Origin: Actinomycetes bacterium
Lineage (GTDB): Bacteria; Actinomycetota; Actinomycetes; Actinomycetales; Cellulomonadaceae
NCBI GenBank assembly: GCA_023424135.1
Contig: JAFAEH010000054.1
Coordinates: forward strand, 1 to 10,510
DNA: 10,510 bases
Direction of reading: 5' to 3'
Below the pieces are notes generated by a model that was not told where the DNA came from, did no database searches, and saw nothing but the letters and a program-made list of their open reading frames with translations. The position numbers and the translations under genes were made by a program. Below are positions 8,527 to 10,510 of this stretch, piece by piece. Each line of letters opens with the position of its first letter. Positions within the stretch are counted from its first letter, which is position 1.

Positions 8527-8535
8527 TTGTCCACA
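8527..8535 (+). promoter_or_regulatory. Single DnaA-box match
   Basis: TTGTCCACA matches the DnaA-box form preferred by G+C-rich actinobacteria at all nine positions. It is in intergenic DNA, next to the palindrome AACCGGTT. No second box or AT-rich segment is near, so it is not an origin. It may be a scattered DnaA site or chance. Confidence 0.35.
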
Positions 8536-8703
8536 GGCCGACGCGCGACACGTCGCCCGATACGCCCACTGGCGGGTGCGTCCGGAAGCGGGCAGACGGC
8601 CCTGCCACGGGACGCCATCATCCGTTCGGAGCAGCGCCGGTGGTCGACGGTCAGCGGTTCGGGTGACCGCCCGGCGACGCTCACGGCCGGTGCGTCGGCG
8701 GGG

Positions 8704-9168
8704 TCAGGCGTACGGCGGCTGGATGACGGCCGCGTCCGCACGGGCACCCGCGGCACGCGCCGCCTCGACGGTGAGCTCGACGTCGACCAGCGGCCCCTCG
8801 ACCAGCAGCGGGTCGCCCGCGGCCGTGTCCCCCGACCACCGCACCGCCGCCTGCGGGGGCGGTCGGAAGGCGGCGCCCGGCGGCAGGGTCACGACCGCGG
8901 CCGCACGCACCCCGAGGTCCTCGGCGCGCCGCACCAGCACCGAACGGACCTGCGGCAGCCGCTCGACCGTGCGCATGAGCAGCCGCGCACGACGCTCGCC
9001 CGCGCGGAAGGTCACGACGACCAGCCCGGCGTCGTCGTGCAGGTCACCCGTCGCCATCGAGTCGACGTTGACGCCACGCGTGGCGAACACCCCGGCGAGC
9101 GCCGCGATCGAGCCCGTGCGGTGCTCGGCTCGCACGTAGCCGACCCAGCGCGTGTCGTCGTCCGTCAC
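8704..9168 (-). CDS. ACT-domain protein, acetolactate synthase regulatory subunit-like
   Basis: This 154-residue protein has an N-terminal ACT domain (about residues 8-82). WVGYVRAEHRTGSIAALAGV (8-27) and RGVNVDSMATG (31-41) resemble the ligand-binding ACT domain of IlvN/IlvH (loop with G19 and helix start). ACT domains bind small ligands, often amino acids, and control an associated enzyme. The C-terminal 70 residues (from about 85) are Pro/Ala-rich and I do not recognise them. The GTG start at 9168 follows GGAGGAG (9177-9171) and overlaps the stop of the dehydrogenase gene as GTGA, so the two are translated together. No acetolactate synthase large subunit is in the window, so a role with the dehydrogenase is more likely than a true IlvN. 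The function is unknown. Confidence 0.8.
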   Translation of the reverse strand: MTDDDTRWVGYVRAEHRTGSIAALAGVFATRGVNVDSMATGDLHDDAGLVVVTFRAGERRARLLMRTVERLPQVRSVLVRRAEDLGVRAAAVVTLPPGAAFRPPPQAAVRWSGDTAAGDPLLVEGPLVDVELTVEAARAAGARADAAVIQPPYA

Positions 9169-10250
9169 GTCTCCTCCGTCCACGGCGCGCACGCCGCGCC
9201 GATCGCCTTCGCGGCGTCCGCCAGGCGCGTCTGCTCGTCGTCGGGGAGCGTGTCGAGCAGCACGCGGGTCCAGCCCTCGGGCCCGAGCACGACGGGCACG
9301 CCGAGGACCCCGCGGACGTCCTGCCCGTGCAGCGTGACCTCGTCGTCGAGCAGCACCTGACCGGCGACGACGATGTCCCGCCCGTCGAGCACCGTCTCGA
9401 CCAGGTCGATCGTCGCGGACGCCGTCCCGGTGGCGGTCTTCGCGCCCGACTGGTGCGTCATCCAGGGCCGTGCGACGACGCGCAGGTCCGGCGGCCACGT
9501 GTCGATCAGCGCGAACGCCTCGGCGATGTCGTGCTCCGCGACCTCGGTGAGCTCGGCCTTGGCGCGCGCGACCTCGTCCGGGAACGTCGCGAGCGTGCGG
9601 GGGCCGCGCAACCGCCCGACCGCGCGCTCGCGCTCGGCGACGTCGAGGCCGCTGATCCGCACGGTCGACCACAGCGGCACCGCGTCCTCGCCGTGCTGCC
9701 CGCCGACGAACCCGCCGACCCGGTGGCGTCGCACCCCCAGCGAGACCGCCAGCTCGCGGCGGAACCGCAGCGTGTCGAGCCACGCACCCATCCCGATCAC
9801 ACGGTGCCGCCCGAGGCGGTCGGCCATGATCGCGACCCCCAGCTCGACGGGGTTGGAGACCACGACGACGACCTCGGAGCCCGACCCGTGCTCCGCGAGC
9901 GCGTCCGCGTACGCGCGGAACACGGCGGCGTTGTCGGCCGCGAGCGCCGCGCGGCTCGTCGGGACCCCGCTGCTGCGCGGCGCGACCGTGCGCCCCGCGG
10001 ACACGACGACGACGTCCGCGACGACGTCCGACGGGTCGAGCGCGACGTCGAGCAGCGGCGCGTGCTCGTCGTACGCGTCGACCAGGTCGGTGCGCAGCCC
10101 GTGCACCGCACGTCCTGACGACCCGCCGGGCCGCCCGACGAGCTGCAGCCGCGACGTCGTGGGCAGCACCTGCCGCTCCACGAGCTGGGTGCAGATCTGC
10201 CGCCCCACGTCCCCCGTCGCCCCGAGCACCGCCACGTCCATGCCCGCCAC
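9165..10250 (-). CDS. Lactate/malate dehydrogenase family protein
   Basis: This 361-residue protein has the NAD-dependent 2-hydroxyacid dehydrogenase fold of the LDH/MDH family. The Rossmann motif GATGDVG is at 10-16 and SNPVE at 132-136. D159 and R162 in GMGAWLDTLRFR and H186 in GGQHGEDAVPLWS correspond to the catalytic Asp168, Arg171 and His195 of LDH, with the right spacing of 27 between Asp and His. R100 corresponds to Arg109. The substrate loop (86-99, RTVAPRSSGVPTS) is longer than in typical members and has no clear Gln (lactate) or Arg (malate) at the specificity position, so the substrate is open. The start is uncertain: GTG 10250 or ATG 10241, the latter giving MDVAVLGATG, with weak ribosome binding sites for both. 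The gene overlaps the ACT-domain gene. Confidence 0.88.
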   Translation of the reverse strand: MAGMDVAVLGATGDVGRQICTQLVERQVLPTTSRLQLVGRPGGSSGRAVHGLRTDLVDAYDEHAPLLDVALDPSDVVADVVVVSAGRTVAPRSSGVPTSRAALAADNAAVFRAYADALAEHGSGSEVVVVVSNPVELGVAIMADRLGRHRVIGMGAWLDTLRFRRELAVSLGVRRHRVGGFVGGQHGEDAVPLWSTVRISGLDVAERERAVGRLRGPRTLATFPDEVARAKAELTEVAEHDIAEAFALIDTWPPDLRVVARPWMTHQSGAKTATGTASATIDLVETVLDGRDIVVAGQVLLDDEVTLHGQDVRGVLGVPVVLGPEGWTRVLLDTLPDDEQTRLADAAKAIGAACAPWTEET

Positions 10251-10294
10251 GCTACGTCCACCAGGTGACGGGCACGTTGCCGCCCGCGCCCGTC

Positions 10295-10316
10295 GGGCGT
10301 CGGACGCGCGACGCCC
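10295..10316 (-). terminator. Hairpin between the SDR and dehydrogenase genes
   Basis: GGGCGTCG (10295-10302) and CGACGCCC (10309-10316) form a perfect 8-bp stem with a 6-base loop. It lies 23 bases after the stop of the short-chain dehydrogenase gene and 45 bases before the LDH/MDH-family start. It could end the upstream transcript, which would make the dehydrogenase/ACT pair its own unit. No U-tract is visible. Confidence 0.55.
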
Positions 10317-10339
10317 CTGCCCCCACCGACGGGTGGCCG

Positions 10340-10510
10340 TCAGGGCAGGCGGACGCCGACGAGCGCCTCGGTCTCCTCACGGACGCGAGCGCCGAGCGCG
10401 GGGTCGCGGTAGCGGGGATCGCCGGCACCGAGCACGGGGGCACCGCGGAACGCGCCCGCCGTCCCCCAGTACTGGCCGCCCTGCGCCGCGGGGTCGGCGG
10501 CAGCGCGCAC
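10340..10510 (-). CDS. Short-chain dehydrogenase/reductase, C-terminal end (partial)
   Basis: The window ends inside this gene: only the last 56 residues and the TGA stop are present. The frame reads RAAADPAAQGGQYWGTAG and ends in ETEALVGVRLP. This resembles the C-terminus of SDR-family oxidoreductases of the retinol dehydrogenase/protochlorophyllide reductase-like type, where a run of the form AxDPxxxGGxYxGP is followed by a helix ending in LTGV. Catalytic and NAD(P)-binding parts lie outside the window, so cofactor and substrate cannot be said. The assignment rests on this short tail alone. Confidence 0.65.
   Translation of the reverse strand: MRAAADPAAQGGQYWGTAGAFRGAPVLGAGDPRYRDPALGARVREETEALVGVRLP

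Larger units (their letters stand above)
8319..8703. other. Gene-free stretch between gcv leader and ACT-domain gene
   Basis: I see no credible gene in these 385 bases. Open frames here overlap the riboswitch or the ACT-domain gene and resemble no family. The stretch must hold the gcv promoter: TCGACA (8346-8341, minus) resembles a -35 box but no matching -10 follows. It also holds a 15-bp perfect hairpin, one DnaA-box match and, 35 bases after the ACT-domain gene, a weak hairpin CGGTCA/TGACCG (8648-8669). Confidence 0.55.

Noticed and set aside
8391..8756. 121-codon minus-strand frame before the gcv leader
   Set aside because: It overlaps the end of the ACT-domain gene, contains the 15-bp hairpin, and is low-complexity Arg/Pro/Ser.

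Overview
The window comes from a very G+C-rich actinobacterium. By eye the DNA is about three quarters G+C and the genes use almost only G or C at third codon positions. GTG starts with GGAG-type ribosome binding sites, a tandem glycine riboswitch of the actinobacterial form and a CIRCE element all fit. A Cellulomonas-like organism is my best guess, but that is inference from gene style only. I see no mobile elements, tRNA, rRNA or CRISPR.

Layout. Positions 1-313 hold no gene but carry two short tandem repeat arrays (3 x 13 bp and 7 x 19 bp). The second ends just before a probable leaderless promoter for a MalY/PatB-type PLP C-S lyase/aminotransferase (314-1468, +). All other genes lie on the minus strand. 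A cluster of inverted repeats (1491-1554) separates the aminotransferase from a convergent small heat-shock protein, hsp20 (1564-2004), which has a CIRCE (HrcA) operator upstream (2102-2128). Then come a MutT-like Nudix hydrolase (2165-2620) with a hairpin directly after its stop, and a stand-alone LuxR-type DNA-binding protein of 78 residues (2790-3026). A 333-base stretch (3027-3359) is rich in inverted repeats.

The centre is a complete glycine-cleavage operon in the order gcvP-gcvT-gcvH (8011 down to 3360), preceded by a two-aptamer glycine riboswitch (8070-8318). GcvP (P-protein) decarboxylates glycine onto the lipoyl arm of GcvH. GcvT passes the remaining one-carbon unit to tetrahydrofolate and releases ammonia. 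The L-protein (lipoamide dehydrogenase) is not in the window. The riboswitch should turn the operon on when glycine is plentiful. A bulged GC-rich hairpin between the aptamers and the gcvP ribosome binding site is the likely expression platform.

Upstream of gcv, a 390-base non-coding stretch holds a 15-bp perfect hairpin and one DnaA-box match. It is followed by a tightly overlapping two-gene unit: a lactate/malate-dehydrogenase-family protein (9165-10250) and an ACT-domain protein resembling the acetolactate synthase regulatory subunit (8704-9168). This pair is the least familiar arrangement here and the best candidate for something not yet described. The window ends inside the C-terminus of a short-chain dehydrogenase (10340-10510).
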